Positions 41,883 through 50,824 of a stretch of 64,000 bases of DNA are shown one piece after another. The notes beneath the pieces were generated by a model. That model had not been told where the DNA came from, searched no databases, and saw nothing but the letters and a program-made list of their open reading frames with translations. How positions within the stretch are numbered: the stretch's first letter is position 1; each line of letters opens with the position of its first letter. This DNA comes from Brevibacillus choshinensis (lineage in GTDB: Bacteria; Bacillota; Bacilli; Brevibacillales; Brevibacillaceae): NCBI RefSeq assembly GCF_016811915.1, contig NZ_CP069127.1, forward strand, positions 4,966,001 through 5,030,000, in the 5' to 3' direction. The position numbers were made by a program, and so were the translations under genes.

Positions 41883-42830
41883 ATGCGTGCTGATCGGTTG
41901 GTCTCGATATTGCTGTTGCTGCAAAATCACGGACGGATGACGGCCAAGGAGCTGGCAGAAAGGCTGGAGGTATCGGAGCGCACGATTCACCGTGACATGG
42001 AGGCTCTCGGCATGGCGGGCGTTCCTGTATTTGCCGAGCGTGGAACGAATGGAGGCTGGGCGCTGACCGAGGGCTACCGCACAGACCTGACGGGGCTAAA
42101 ACCGAGTGAGCTTCAGTCGCTGCTGCTCGTTTCCCCAACCATGCAGCTACAAGATCTGGGCATGCGCGACAGCTTTGAGGCGGCCTGGCAAAAGCTCCTG
42201 GCTGCCTCCCCCGCGGCAACCCGCCAAAATGCGGAGCACGCCCGACAACGCCTTCATATCGACGGTGCTGGTTGGCATCAAGTCGCAGAGACGTTTCCCT
42301 GCCTGCCTATCGTGCAGGAAGCTGTCTGGCAGGAGCGCGCCCTTTTTATCCGCTATCAGCGGGGAGAAGATTTGGTCGAGAGAACCGTCCTTCCTCTTGG
42401 GCTGGTAGCGAAGCGCAGCACCTGGTATTTCGTCGCCCAGGTGGAGAGCGACCTGCGCACCTACCGGCTATCCCGGTTGAAAGAGGCACGCATGCTGGAG
42501 GAGTCCTTTATCCGCCCTGAAGGTTTCGATCTCGCCAGCTACTGGGAGCAGTCGACAGCCGACTTCCAATCGAGCCTGCCTCGCTATCCCGCGATGATCC
42601 GCGTCAGGGAAAAAGGTCTCGCTCGACTCCAGCAGGAGAGATACCTCCAAATAAAAACCACCCATCCCGCAGAAAGCGAATGGGTGGCAGCTCATGTGGA
42701 GTTTCAAACACTGGGCTCCGCTTGTGAGATCGTCCTTTCCTACGGCTCCCTGATTCAAGTGATCGAGCCACAGGAGCTGCGCACGAGTGTGATCGAAGCA
42801 GCAACAGCGATCCTCGATGGATACAGATGA
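41883..42830 (+). CDS. YafY-type regulator (DeoR-like HTH plus WYL domain)
   Basis: A 315-residue transcription factor. The N-terminal HTH (about 1-60) contains MTAKELAERLEVSERTIHRDMEALGMAGVPV, and a WYL domain follows (about 140-215; RTVLPLGLVAKRSTWYFVAQVE and the TYRLSRL strand), with a WCX-like C-terminal part. WYL domains often bind nucleotides, nucleic acids or small molecules. AGGAGG precedes the ATG. It probably represses the divergent SDR gene through the palindrome between them. Its stop is 5 bp from the convergent niaP-like stop, with no terminator seen. Confidence 0.9.
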   Translation: MRADRLVSILLLLQNHGRMTAKELAERLEVSERTIHRDMEALGMAGVPVFAERGTNGGWALTEGYRTDLTGLKPSELQSLLLVSPTMQLQDLGMRDSFEAAWQKLLAASPAATRQNAEHARQRLHIDGAGWHQVAETFPCLPIVQEAVWQERALFIRYQRGEDLVERTVLPLGLVAKRSTWYFVAQVESDLRTYRLSRLKEARMLEESFIRPEGFDLASYWEQSTADFQSSLPRYPAMIRVREKGLARLQQERYLQIKTTHPAESEWVAAHVEFQTLGSACEIVLSYGSLIQVIEPQELRTSVIEAATAILDGYR

Positions 42831-42835
42831 TGCTG

Positions 42836-44017
42836 TTACGCGGGGCTCGGCTCTCGCCTGTCCCGCGTTTCTTTTCCGACCACCAGCAGAACGATCGTCC
42901 CTATGAGCAGGACAGCCGTAAACATGCCGAAAATAAACGTATAGCTGTAATGCAGCGAAGAGTAATGACCGACCAGATAAGGCGCGATGACGCTACCAAT
43001 TCGCCCTACGCCGGAAGCAAAGCCAGAGCCAGTCGCACGCAAAGGTGTCGGATAGTTTTCCGGCGTGTACGCGTACAGTGCGCCCCAAGCCCCCAGGTTA
43101 AAGAAAGAGAGCAAGGCGCCAGTCATGAGAAGTCCTCCTGTCCCGGTGCTGTTGCCAAACGCAAAGGCCATTACTCCTGTCATGAACAAGAACGTCGCCA
43201 GTGTCTGCTTCCTTCCCCATTTTTCAACCAGGTAGGCCGCAGCGAAGTACCCTGGGAGCTGAGCCAGCGTCATGATCAGGACGTATTGGAAGCTTTTGAT
43301 CATCGTAAATCCTTTGTCCACCAGCACAGATGGCATCCAGAGAAACATGCCGTAGTAGGAAAACGTAATGGCAAACCAGACAATCCACAGCGTTATCGTC
43401 TCTCTTTTGTGTGCGGTCAGCAATTCTTTTAGCGGAACGCGTTGGTCACGCTGCTGAAACTTCGGGGACTCCGGTATGTTTCGTCGGATAAACAGCGCGT
43501 ATACCAGCGGAAGTGCCCCTATAATGACGGCGATGCGCCAGCCATAGGCTGGAATGATGAAGTAGGAAATGACTGCTGCCAAAATCCAGCCGACGGCCCA
43601 AAAGCTTTCCAGCAGCACGACCGTGCGTCCTCTTTTTTCCGGAGGAGCGAACTCGTTGACCAAGGTAGAGGCGACAGGCAGCTCAGCCCCGAGTCCCAAG
43701 CCAATGAGGAATCGGAACAGCAGCATGATCGCAAAGCCTGTTGCGAACGAACTGGCCAGGCTCGCCGCGCCAAACAGCACGAGCGTCAGCATGAATACCG
43801 GTTTGCGGCCAATCCGATCTGCCAAATATCCACCGGCAACAGCCCCGATTGCCATCCCGATGGTATTGCTGGTCCCGAGCAGCCCTGCCTGTTCCCCGGA
43901 CAAGCCCCATTCCTGCCGCAGCGCTACCATGATAAAAGATAAAAGTGCCACATCCATCGCGTCGAACATCCAGCCAAAACCGGATGCCCAAAACACTTTC
44001 TTGTATGTCGCAGACAT
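42836..44017 (-). CDS. niaP: MFS transporter, NiaP-like (niacin or aromatic acid)
   Basis: A 393-residue, 12-helix major facilitator that resembles the nicotinate transporter NiaP (B. subtilis YceI): GFGWMFDAMDVALLSFIM in helix 1, the GGYLADRIGRKP loop between helices 2 and 3, and YTPENYPTPLRATGSGFASGVGRIG in the second half. Relatives transport other aromatic acids, so niacin is the likely but not only substrate. No NiaR/NadR-type operator was noticed. It lies 60 nt downstream of the ridA gene on the same strand. Confidence 0.75.
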   Translation of the reverse strand: MSATYKKVFWASGFGWMFDAMDVALLSFIMVALRQEWGLSGEQAGLLGTSNTIGMAIGAVAGGYLADRIGRKPVFMLTLVLFGAASLASSFATGFAIMLLFRFLIGLGLGAELPVASTLVNEFAPPEKRGRTVVLLESFWAVGWILAAVISYFIIPAYGWRIAVIIGALPLVYALFIRRNIPESPKFQQRDQRVPLKELLTAHKRETITLWIVWFAITFSYYGMFLWMPSVLVDKGFTMIKSFQYVLIMTLAQLPGYFAAAYLVEKWGRKQTLATFLFMTGVMAFAFGNSTGTGGLLMTGALLSFFNLGAWGALYAYTPENYPTPLRATGSGFASGVGRIGSVIAPYLVGHYSSLHYSYTFIFGMFTAVLLIGTIVLLVVGKETRDRREPSPA

Positions 44018-44080
44018 TGTTTTCCCTGCTTTCTTGACTCCCTTATTTCTCGTTACTTTCCGGTAGGTTTTCCCAATTGC

Positions 44081-44491
44081 TTATCTTGCATTCGCGACAG
44101 CAATCGCTTCGATCTCGATGAAAAACTCTTCCTTGATCAGCTTTCTCACTTCGACAGCCGAGCTGGCAGGCGGATTCTCTGTATTCACATACGCGTCCCG
44201 AATCTCCCGCACCGTTTGCATCTGCGTGATGTCAGTCACAAAGAACGTCAGCTTGACTACATCGTCAAAGCTCGCTTCCGCTGCAGTCAATGCTGCCTTC
44301 ACATTTTCAAAGACTTGCTTCGTTTGGGCGGCTAGGTCACCTTCTCCCACGATTCTCCCTTCGCGATCCAAAGGCACCTGTCCCGAAATATAGATCGTTC
44401 TGCCGCCAATCGCTTCTACTACATGGGAATAGCCGAAGCCTTTTGGCATGGTCTCTGGATGGATAACGGTCACTTGTTTTTCATTCGACAT
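44081..44491 (-). CDS. RidA-family (YjgF/Rid) protein
   Basis: A 136-residue Rid-family enamine/imine deaminase-like protein. Family blocks are visible: R-T-I-Y-I-S-G-Q-V-P-L-D near residue 30, QTKQVFENVKAALTAA, and a C-terminal FFIEIEAIAVANA. The Arg equivalent to RidA Arg105 should lie in the SSAVEVRKLIKEEFFIEIEA block (V-R-K here). The ATG at 44491 has GAGGAGG upstream; the longer frame lacks support. Role: hydrolysis of reactive enamine intermediates, or a specialised pathway step. Upstream neighbour sstT is divergent. Confidence 0.87.
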   Translation of the reverse strand: MSNEKQVTVIHPETMPKGFGYSHVVEAIGGRTIYISGQVPLDREGRIVGEGDLAAQTKQVFENVKAALTAAEASFDDVVKLTFFVTDITQMQTVREIRDAYVNTENPPASSAVEVRKLIKEEFFIEIEAIAVANAR

Positions 44492-44630
44492 GGGTACTAC
44501 CTCCTCTATTCGTGCAAGTTTTGGCAACAGGGAATAATTACACATCCGGCACGGGATTCCTTCCTTGTAAGTGTACACCGGGGAAACGGCGCGTATGGAC
44601 TCGGGTTCAATTCACACAATATTAATTCAT

Positions 44631-44657
44631 TTGTACTAAACAAAAAAATCAGTATAA
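44631..44657 (+). promoter_or_regulatory. SigA promoter of sstT
   Basis: A perfect TATAAT follows a TTGTAC-like -35 by 16 nt (T-T-T-G-T-A-C then A-rich spacer), about 135 bp before the sstT start. The remaining ~130-nt leader has no riboswitch or T-box that I recognise. Confidence 0.5.
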
Positions 44658-44789
44658 TGATATTAGTTCGTCTTTATAGATAGATCTGAATGGCCATCCA
44701 CCGAAGAAACCGATTCTATTGTGGGGTTAGGTGAAGAGAAGAGTTCGTTAGTAACGATGGTACAATTTTATCGTAGTGGGGGAACGTCT

Positions 44790-46028
44790 ATGAAAAGTAT
44801 TCTGGCAAAAGTAAGTAAAGTAAGTCTGGTAAAGCAAATTATCATAGGCTTGATTATTGGTATTATCCTGGCTATTACAATCCCTGAAGCAGCAAAACCT
44901 GTAGTCATTTTAGGTTCTTTATTTGTAGGTGCTTTGAAAGCGATTGCACCTGTGTTGGTACTCTTTTTGGTTATGTCGGCCATTGCTCAACATAAAAACG
45001 GTCAACGAACGAATATGAAATCCATTATCGTCCTCTACCTTTTAGGAACCTTCTTAGCTGGAACCATCGCAGTTATCGCAAGCTTTATTTTCCCTGTAGG
45101 CTTAACACTTGCAAATGGAGCTGAGGGTGTGACGCCTCCTGGCGGTGTTGCAGAGGTTCTCAAGACTTTGCTGCTAAATGTGGTGGATAACCCCGTTAAC
45201 GCGATTGTCAAAGCGAATTATATCGGGATCTTGGCTTGGGCAGTGCTTCTTGGTCTGGCTTTGAGAAATGCCGTTGATACGACGAAAACGATGATCAGTA
45301 ATTTTTCCGATGCAGTTTCGAAGTTGGTTGGCTGGGTCATTAAGTTTGCACCTTTGGGAATCATGGGTCTCGTATTTGAGTCGATTACCACAAATGGATT
45401 GGGTGCGTTGCTAGGCTATGCGAAATTGCTCGCTGTATTGATTGGTTGCATGCTTTTCGTGGCATTGGTTGTCAATCCAATCATGGTATTTGCAGCCATA
45501 AGACAAAACCCTTACCCGCTTGTTTTCAAGTGCTTGAAGGAAAGCGGCATTACAGCGTTCTTTACAAGAAGCTCAGCTTCGAATATTCCTGTAAATATGA
45601 AATTGTGCGAAAATCTGGGTTTGAATAAAGATAGTTATTCCGTATCGATTCCATTAGGGGCAACCATCAATATGGCTGGAGCAGCTGTTACGATTTCTGT
45701 TTTGACCCTGGCAGCGGTTCATACTCTTGGCATTCAAGTGGATATCCCTACTGCTATCCTCCTTAGCGTCGTATCCGCTATATGTGCTTGCGGTGCTTCT
45801 GGGGTGGCTGGAGGATCTTTATTACTGATTCCTCTCGCATGCAGCTTATTCGGCATTCCAAATGAACTCGCGATGCAGGTAGTCGGAGTCGGCTTTATTA
45901 TCGGTGTGTTACAAGACTCTTTCGAAACGTCACTCAACTCCTCTTCAGACGTTCTCTTCACAGCAGCAGCTGAGTTTAAAGAGTGGCGAAAAGAAGGAAA
46001 GAAAATAACTATCTCCAAAGCAGCATAA
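44790..46028 (+). CDS. sstT: Sodium/serine-threonine symporter
   Basis: A 412-residue member of the dicarboxylate/amino acid:cation symporter (DAACS) family, best matching SstT: IGIILAITIPEAA at the start, SAIAQHKNGQRTNMK, the substrate-site region AFFTRSSASNIPVNMKLCENLG and the GATINMAGAAVTISVLTLAAVHTLG segment. It should import serine and threonine with Na+. The ATG at 44790 follows a G-rich ribosome site; a longer frame starts 23 codons upstream without one. The gene is AT-richer than its neighbours and stands alone between a promoter and a terminator, consistent with horizontal arrival. Confidence 0.92.
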   Translation: MKSILAKVSKVSLVKQIIIGLIIGIILAITIPEAAKPVVILGSLFVGALKAIAPVLVLFLVMSAIAQHKNGQRTNMKSIIVLYLLGTFLAGTIAVIASFIFPVGLTLANGAEGVTPPGGVAEVLKTLLLNVVDNPVNAIVKANYIGILAWAVLLGLALRNAVDTTKTMISNFSDAVSKLVGWVIKFAPLGIMGLVFESITTNGLGALLGYAKLLAVLIGCMLFVALVVNPIMVFAAIRQNPYPLVFKCLKESGITAFFTRSSASNIPVNMKLCENLGLNKDSYSVSIPLGATINMAGAAVTISVLTLAAVHTLGIQVDIPTAILLSVVSAICACGASGVAGGSLLLIPLACSLFGIPNELAMQVVGVGFIIGVLQDSFETSLNSSSDVLFTAAAEFKEWRKEGKKITISKAA

Positions 46029-46060
46029 GGAAGAAATCTTCTTATTCGGCATTTGAACTG

Positions 46061-46094
46061 CCCCCTATCGTTAGGCTGGACTAACGATGGGGGG
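46061..46094 (+). terminator. Terminator after sstT
   Basis: Two 14-nt arms (46061-46074 and 46081-46094) pair with a single G-T wobble around a 6-nt loop. The following tract is TATTTG, weaker than a pure T-run. Confidence 0.6.
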
Positions 46095-46126
46095 TATTTG
46101 CTTAAGCCCACCTTCATTAACAGAAA

Positions 46127-46153
46127 AGAAAGCCCAATCATGCCGGGCTTTCT
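46127..46153 (-). terminator. Terminator of the ssuD-ssuE operon
   Basis: AGAAAGCCC and GGGCTTTCT form a 9-bp stem with a 9-nt loop (46127-46153); on the minus strand TTTTC follows. It lies 28 nt after the ssuE-like stop. Confidence 0.78.
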
Positions 46154-46180
46154 CTATCACTCATTTCGAGCATTCTCTTT

Positions 46181-46747
46181 TCAGTTCGCCGCATTGGCGA
46201 GCTTGCTGCGCTCTGCCTTCCACGTTAGCTCTTGCACCAGCTGTCTGACGGAATCCTGCAAACGCTGTGCAGCCTCCTCTTCCAGCTCGCTCGTTCCGTC
46301 CTCTTTCTTTTTCACCAGCGAATCCAGAATGAAGGCGCCAGCCAGCACGTGTCTCGCGCCCAATGCAGACAGGACCGGCTTCAGCGCATAATCGATGGCT
46401 AGCAGATGTGCGATTGTGCCCCCGATTGCTACCGGCAAAATGAGCTTTCCATCCAGCCCCTTTTGCGGGAGCAGGTCCAAAAATGCTTTCAGGACTCCTG
46501 AATACGCTGCTTTGTAGATCGGCGTCGCAATCACGACGGCATCTGCCTCCGCGATCCGTTCATTGGCCTGCACGATCGCGGGACTGTCAAAGCGGACGTG
46601 AAGCAAATCCTCAGCCGGCAGGTCACGCACATGAATCCGCCCGGTCTGATGCCCCTCTTCCTGCAGCAAACGTTCTGTATGGGCCAGCACGCTGTCCAGT
46701 CTGGAGCCTTGATAAGGACTGCCTGATACAATCACGATTCTTGCCAT
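46181..46747 (-). CDS. ssuE: NAD(P)H-dependent FMN reductase, SsuE type
   Basis: A 188-residue flavodoxin-fold reductase. The FMN phosphate loop is GSPYQGSR (residues 9-16) and the second flavin segment is ATPIYKAAYSGVLKAFLDLLPQ, both typical of SsuE. It reduces FMN with NAD(P)H and hands FMNH2 to the SsuD monooxygenase encoded in the same operon. SsuE enzymes have a pi-helix in alpha4 near that YKAAYS segment. It is the last gene, 22 nt after the aldo/keto reductase gene. Confidence 0.9.
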   Translation of the reverse strand: MARIVIVSGSPYQGSRLDSVLAHTERLLQEEGHQTGRIHVRDLPAEDLLHVRFDSPAIVQANERIAEADAVVIATPIYKAAYSGVLKAFLDLLPQKGLDGKLILPVAIGGTIAHLLAIDYALKPVLSALGARHVLAGAFILDSLVKKKEDGTSELEEEAAQRLQDSVRQLVQELTWKAERSKLANAAN

Positions 46748-46769
46748 GGTATCTCTCTCCTCTTTTCTT

Positions 46770-47765
46770 CTATTTCGTGAGCAGCTGAGCTCCTGCCTGG
46801 CGTGAAATGCGGTCGATCTCCTGAACTTCTTCTGAGCTCAACCGCTCGTCGATGAACCGCAACGATTCTGTTACATGAGCGGAACGCGATGCTCCCAGAA
46901 TGGCGGAGGTCACCGTTTGATTGCCCAGCACCCAGGCGAGAGCCAGCTGAGGCAATGTCCAGCCGCGCTGCTCTGCTAAAGGCTTTAATCCCTCCACGAT
47001 GTGATGATGCCGCTCCTGCTCCAGCAGCGCGAGCAGCCGTTGTTCGCCCGCAGCGCCCCTGCTGCCCTGTGGAGGTGCTTCGCCCTGACGGTATTTGCCG
47101 GTCAACAGCCCTCTGCCGAGCGGACTGTACACGATGACGCCGACAGACTCCGACTCTGCAAAAGGAAGCAGCTCCTGCTCGATATGGCGAGTGATGACGC
47201 TGTACTCCGGTTGAATGCTCTCGAAGCGATGCAGCTGGAGACGCTCGCTGACGCCATGTGCTTTGGCTAGCTGCCATGCCGCAAAATTGGAAGCGCCGAT
47301 ATAGCGCACTTTTCCTTGATGCACGAGGTCATCCAGTGCGCGGAGCGTTTCTTCCAACGGCGTGTTGGGATCAAAGCGATGCACCTGATACAGATCGATG
47401 TGATCGGTCCGCAATCTGCGCAAGCTGTTCTCTACCGCTCGGATGATGTGGTAACGGCTGAGACCCGCATCATTGACGCCATTTCCTACACGACCGTTCA
47501 CTTTCGTGGCCAGCACGACCTGATCTCTTTTCCCCTGCAAAAGTCTGCCCAGGATTTCTTCTGATTCTCCGGTCAGCAGCGGATTGTTCAGATCCATTCC
47601 TCTGCCGTAGACGTCTGCCGTATCGATCAGGTTGATTCCCGCATCCAGCGCCGCTTCAAGCACCTCCGCCGATTCGGACTCCCCGATCCAGCGCCCAAAA
47701 GCCATCGTGCCTAGACTCACCTCGGACACCTTCAAGCCCATCCTGCCCAGCCTACGATAACGCAT
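46770..47765 (-). CDS. Aldo/keto reductase
   Basis: A 331-residue AKR with a TIM-barrel fold. Catalytic residues are in DTADVYGRG (Asp and Tyr), the Lys in ATKV and the His in YQVHRFD. NADPH is the usual cofactor. It lies within the ssu operon, 32 nt after ssuC and 22 nt before ssuE, which is unusual; one possibility is that it reduces the aldehyde released when a sulfonate is oxidatively cleaved by SsuD (inference). Relatives of this type are often annotated YhdN-like general stress reductases. Confidence 0.9.
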   Translation of the reverse strand: MRYRRLGRMGLKVSEVSLGTMAFGRWIGESESAEVLEAALDAGINLIDTADVYGRGMDLNNPLLTGESEEILGRLLQGKRDQVVLATKVNGRVGNGVNDAGLSRYHIIRAVENSLRRLRTDHIDLYQVHRFDPNTPLEETLRALDDLVHQGKVRYIGASNFAAWQLAKAHGVSERLQLHRFESIQPEYSVITRHIEQELLPFAESESVGVIVYSPLGRGLLTGKYRQGEAPPQGSRGAAGEQRLLALLEQERHHHIVEGLKPLAEQRGWTLPQLALAWVLGNQTVTSAILGASRSAHVTESLRFIDERLSSEEVQEIDRISRQAGAQLLTK

Positions 47766-47797
47766 GCCACTCGCCTCCCCTTCCTTTTTCCCGGCAT

Positions 47798-48661
47798 TTA
47801 TCCATTGTAATTGTCACGCCATTTCAGCCATCTTTTTTCCAAGAAGCGCACCAGTGAATCCGTTGCCTTGCCGACCAGCGCAAAAATCACGATCCCCACA
47901 AACACGATGGCTGTCTGGGAAAACTGGCGGGCGTCCATTATCAGATAGCCGACTCCTTCACTCGATCCCATCAGCTCTGCCACGACGAGCCCCAGCCAGG
48001 CAGCGCCCAGAGACAGTCTGACTCCAAGCAAAATATTCGGGAGCGCCGCCGGGAGAATCAGCTGGGTAATTTGCTTCCATTTGCTGAATTGAAGCACTCT
48101 GGCCACGTCAAAAAGCTTGGCATCGACATTGCGTATCCCCAGGAATGTATTCACATAGAGGGGGAAAAATGCCCCTTTGGCAATCAGCAGCACCTTGGAA
48201 AACTCACCGAATCCAAACCACAAAATAAACAGCGGAGTCACAGCCAAATGGGGGATCGTCCGCAGCATTTGAACGGATGGGTCCAGCGTATGCTCCACGC
48301 GATTGGAGAAGCCTACTGCCAGCCCTGCCAGAAGGCCGATGGCTCCCCCCAGCAAAAAGCCAATCGCGGCCCGCGAGATGCTGATCTGCAAATGCCCGAG
48401 CAGCTCCCCGCTCAAAAGAAGCTCCAGTGCCGCCATTAGAATTTGCACCGGCGTCGGGAGCATCGTCTCGGATACCCACCCCAGCTCGCCTGCCAGCTGC
48501 CAAATGAGCAGGATAGCGGCAGGCAGGATGAGACCTTTCAACCAGATGATGCTTCTGGGCTCGTTACCCGCTTTCGCCTTTCCTTTGGTTTTCACCACCG
48601 GCCCCGCAGAAGCCGCAGGCGTTGCGGCTGCAGGAATTCCCTCCGCTTGATTGCTCATCAC
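47798..48661 (-). CDS. ssuC: ABC transporter permease for aliphatic sulfonates
   Basis: A 287-residue permease with about six membrane helices and the BPD-type EAA loop (VLQFSKWKQITQLILPAALPNILLGVRLSLGAAWLGLVVAEL, residues about 185-225). A charged cytoplasmic N-terminal tail of ~40 residues precedes the first helix, which begins LKGLILPAAILLIWQLAGE. It forms the channel of the SsuABC importer together with SsuB, encoded 13 nt upstream. Confidence 0.93.
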   Translation of the reverse strand: MMSNQAEGIPAAATPAASAGPVVKTKGKAKAGNEPRSIIWLKGLILPAAILLIWQLAGELGWVSETMLPTPVQILMAALELLLSGELLGHLQISISRAAIGFLLGGAIGLLAGLAVGFSNRVEHTLDPSVQMLRTIPHLAVTPLFILWFGFGEFSKVLLIAKGAFFPLYVNTFLGIRNVDAKLFDVARVLQFSKWKQITQLILPAALPNILLGVRLSLGAAWLGLVVAELMGSSEGVGYLIMDARQFSQTAIVFVGIVIFALVGKATDSLVRFLEKRWLKWRDNYNG

Positions 48662-48674
48662 TCACTCACCTCCG

Positions 48675-49448
48675 TTAAATACCCGATCGATCGACCAGTT
48701 CCAGCTCTTCTACCTTTTCAAACTCGCTGAGAACGAGATGGCGCAGCTCCTGAAAGGAACGGTTTGCCTTTTTGCGTGGGTATGGCAAATCGATGGATAC
48801 GATCCGCTTGATGGAGCCAGGACGCGCATTCATGATGACGACCCGATTTGCCAGGTAGATCGCTTCATCGATATCATGCGTCACAAACATCATCGTCGTC
48901 TTGTTCTCCTGCCAGATGTCGAGCAAGACTTCTTGCATATGTGAACGCGTAAAAGCGTCGAGTGCCCCGAACGGTTCGTCCAGCAGCAGCACCTTTGGCC
49001 GGCGCAAGAGAGCGCGGGCGATTGCCACACGCTGCGCCATTCCACCCGACAGCTCGCGAGGATACGACTTCTCAAAGCCCTCGAGACGAACCAGTCGAAT
49101 CAGCTCCTGGACGCGCTGGCGAATCGTCGCATCCTTCAGCGACAGATTGGCAGCGATGTTCCCTTCGACAGTCAGCCAGGGAAACAGCCGCGGCTCTTGA
49201 AAGATAAAGCCTTTATCGATGCCTGGTCCGCTCACCTGCTCCTGGGCCAATTTGACGACTCCCTCGTGCTGCGTATCAAGTCCGGCGATAATTTTCAGCA
49301 GCGTGCTCTTCCCGCAGCCGCTCGGTCCGATGACTGTGATGAATTCGCCTTCTTTCACGGATAGGCGAATGTCCTTGAGTGCCTGGGTCACTCCTTTTGG
49401 CGTTTCAAACGATTTATCGAGCTGCGCGATTTCCAGAAGAGCTGTCAT
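48675..49448 (-). CDS. ssuB: ABC transporter ATP-binding protein for aliphatic sulfonates
   Basis: A 257-residue ATPase. Walker A GPSGCGKS (about 42-49), signature LSGGMAQRVAIARAL (about 134-148), Walker B VLLLDEPFGALD and the H-loop TH in FVTHDIDEA are all intact. It powers SsuC. Its ATG overlaps the TGA of ssuD (ATGA), so the monooxygenase and the importer are made together. Confidence 0.93.
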   Translation of the reverse strand: MTALLEIAQLDKSFETPKGVTQALKDIRLSVKEGEFITVIGPSGCGKSTLLKIIAGLDTQHEGVVKLAQEQVSGPGIDKGFIFQEPRLFPWLTVEGNIAANLSLKDATIRQRVQELIRLVRLEGFEKSYPRELSGGMAQRVAIARALLRRPKVLLLDEPFGALDAFTRSHMQEVLLDIWQENKTTMMFVTHDIDEAIYLANRVVIMNARPGSIKRIVSIDLPYPRKKANRSFQELRHLVLSEFEKVEELELVDRSGI

Positions 49449-50623
49449 CCTCGCACTCCCTCCGCCTGCTGTCTCTCCTCCAGCTTCCTTTTGACTGCCG
49501 GCAGCAAAAGCTCACCTGTAATCGCCGCCTCCTCGAGATGAGGGTACCCCGACAAAATAAAGGACGAGATGCCGAGGTCCACGTATTCGAGAATGCGGTC
49601 GGATACTTGATCAGGCGTGCCTACCAGCAGGACCGCCCCGCCTCCCCGCACCGTCGACAGACCGGTCCACAGATTGGGGCCGATGACGAAATTGTTCGTC
49701 CGAGAACCTTCCCGCAGCTCGTTTTGCCGTTTCTGGTTCGTCGCATCCGTCTGGGAGAAACGCTGGCTTGATTGCAGGAGCGCTTTCGGATCAACTTTGC
49801 TGATGATTTCCCACGCCTCCTTCCACGCTTCCTCCTCTGTCTCACGCACCATCACCTGAGCCCGAAGACCATAGCGCAGCTCTCGGTCTCTGCCGATCTC
49901 CCGCTTTAGTCCCTCCACTTCCGCGATCTGCTCGCGAATCCATTCCAGCGGCTCCGCCCACATCAGATACACATCGGCGGTCTCCGCTGCTACTCGCTTG
50001 CCTACTGGTGAACTGCCGCCAAAGTAAAGCGGGGGATGCGGGTTTTGAACAGGCGCTGGGAGGCTTGCCCCTCCCTTGACCTCAAAGTATCGGCCAGAGT
50101 AGTGAACGGGCAGCTTTCCTTGCTGATCGGTCTGGTTGCTTGCCAAAAATTTAGCCGGCTGACTGTGAGAGTTCGTCCATACCCCTTTGACAATCTCCAG
50201 AAATTCTCTCGTGCGCTCGTAGCGACCGTCATGATCATGAGCGAGCGGGTCTCCCGTCGCAATCAAATCCTGGGGACTGCCACCCGTCACTACATTGATC
50301 AGTGCTCTGCCGCCCGTTACCTGGTCGAGTGAAGCGGCCATCCGCGCTGCAAGTACAGGAGCAATCAGTCCCGGCCGCATCGCGACCAGCGGCTTTAGCG
50401 TCTGCGTATGGGCAGCAATCGTGGAGCCGACAATCCATGAATCTACGCAAGCTCCCCCGGTCGGAATCAGAGCAAACGTAAAGCCTGCTCGTTCAGCCGT
50501 CTGAGCCACTTGAATCATATAGTCTGCAGTCGACTCTCGCTCCGGCTCGACGCCGATGTGCTTGCCATCTCCAGTCGTCGGAATAAACCACCCGAATTCT
50601 ACCTCTCGCGCCAATTTCCCCAT
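49445..50623 (-). CDS. ssuD: FMNH2-dependent alkanesulfonate monooxygenase
   Basis: A 392-residue bacterial-luciferase-fold monooxygenase. It matches SsuD in length and blocks: WFIPTTGDGKHIG at the start, LIPTGGACVDSWIV (containing the active-site Cys region near residue 54-58), MRPGLIAPVLAARMAASLDQVTGGRALINVVTGG and GPNLWTGLSTVRGGGAVLLVGTPDQV. It uses FMNH2 and O2 to release sulfite from an alkanesulfonate, giving an aldehyde. It is the first gene of the leftward operon. GAGGAG lies 11 nt before the ATG. Upstream is a 126-nt leader with a conserved hairpin and an intrinsic terminator, implying control by antitermination. Confidence 0.95.
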   Translation of the reverse strand: MGKLAREVEFGWFIPTTGDGKHIGVEPERESTADYMIQVAQTAERAGFTFALIPTGGACVDSWIVGSTIAAHTQTLKPLVAMRPGLIAPVLAARMAASLDQVTGGRALINVVTGGSPQDLIATGDPLAHDHDGRYERTREFLEIVKGVWTNSHSQPAKFLASNQTDQQGKLPVHYSGRYFEVKGGASLPAPVQNPHPPLYFGGSSPVGKRVAAETADVYLMWAEPLEWIREQIAEVEGLKREIGRDRELRYGLRAQVMVRETEEEAWKEAWEIISKVDPKALLQSSQRFSQTDATNQKRQNELREGSRTNNFVIGPNLWTGLSTVRGGGAVLLVGTPDQVSDRILEYVDLGISSFILSGYPHLEEAAITGELLLPAVKRKLEERQQAEGVRG

Positions 50624-50652
50624 CTGTTTTCCACTCCTCGCTTTACCTTGAA

Positions 50653-50696
50653 TAAAAAAAGAGGCACAGTTCTGTAGCAGCTACAGACTGTGCCTC
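50653..50696 (-). terminator. Leader terminator (attenuator) of ssuD
   Basis: On the minus strand a 16-bp stem (GAGGCACAGT then CTGTAG pairing with CTACAG then ACTGTGCCTC, one bulged base, 3-nt loop) is followed directly by seven Ts. It lies between the ssuD promoter and its ATG (28 nt away), so most transcripts should stop unless something prevents the hairpin. Confidence 0.88.
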
Positions 50697-50712
50697 CAGT
50701 TGACTGGTTGGC
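50692..50712 (-). ncRNA. Conserved 21-nt leader hairpin, copy 1 (ssuD leader)
   Basis: On the minus strand the element folds as outer stem GCC/GGC, a small internal loop (AA against A), inner stem CCAG/CTGG and tetraloop TCAA. Its last five bases GAGGC are the first five of the ssuD leader terminator stem, so the two hairpins exclude each other. The same element, 17 of 21 positions identical, is in the leader of the divergent operon (50890-50910). Likely an antiterminator or protein/ligand binding site. Confidence 0.6.
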
Positions 50713-50755
50713 AGCAAAATGCTAAATCATATTAATTTAGTCGGTATTGAGCGCA

Positions 50756-50785
50756 ATGATATCATCGCTTTCCAATCATTGTCAA
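50756..50785 (-). promoter_or_regulatory. SigA promoter of the ssuD operon
   Basis: On the minus strand a perfect TTGACA (50780-50785) is followed after 18 nt by TATCAT (50756-50761, five of six matches). Transcription should start near 50749, giving a 126-nt leader. The 374-bp gap 50624-50997 is fully explained by two divergent promoters and their two leaders. Confidence 0.72.
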
Positions 50786-50824
50786 TAGAACCTTTTGCCC
50801 TATCACGATCCTCCATTTTCCCGG

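Noticed and set aside
50624..50756. S-box (SAM) riboswitch or T-box in the ssuD leader
   Set aside because: The size and terminator invite this, but the S-box core (GGCAACC plus kink-turn) and the T-box GGTGG-type motif are absent; a GCCAACC stretch belongs to the shared 21-nt element instead.
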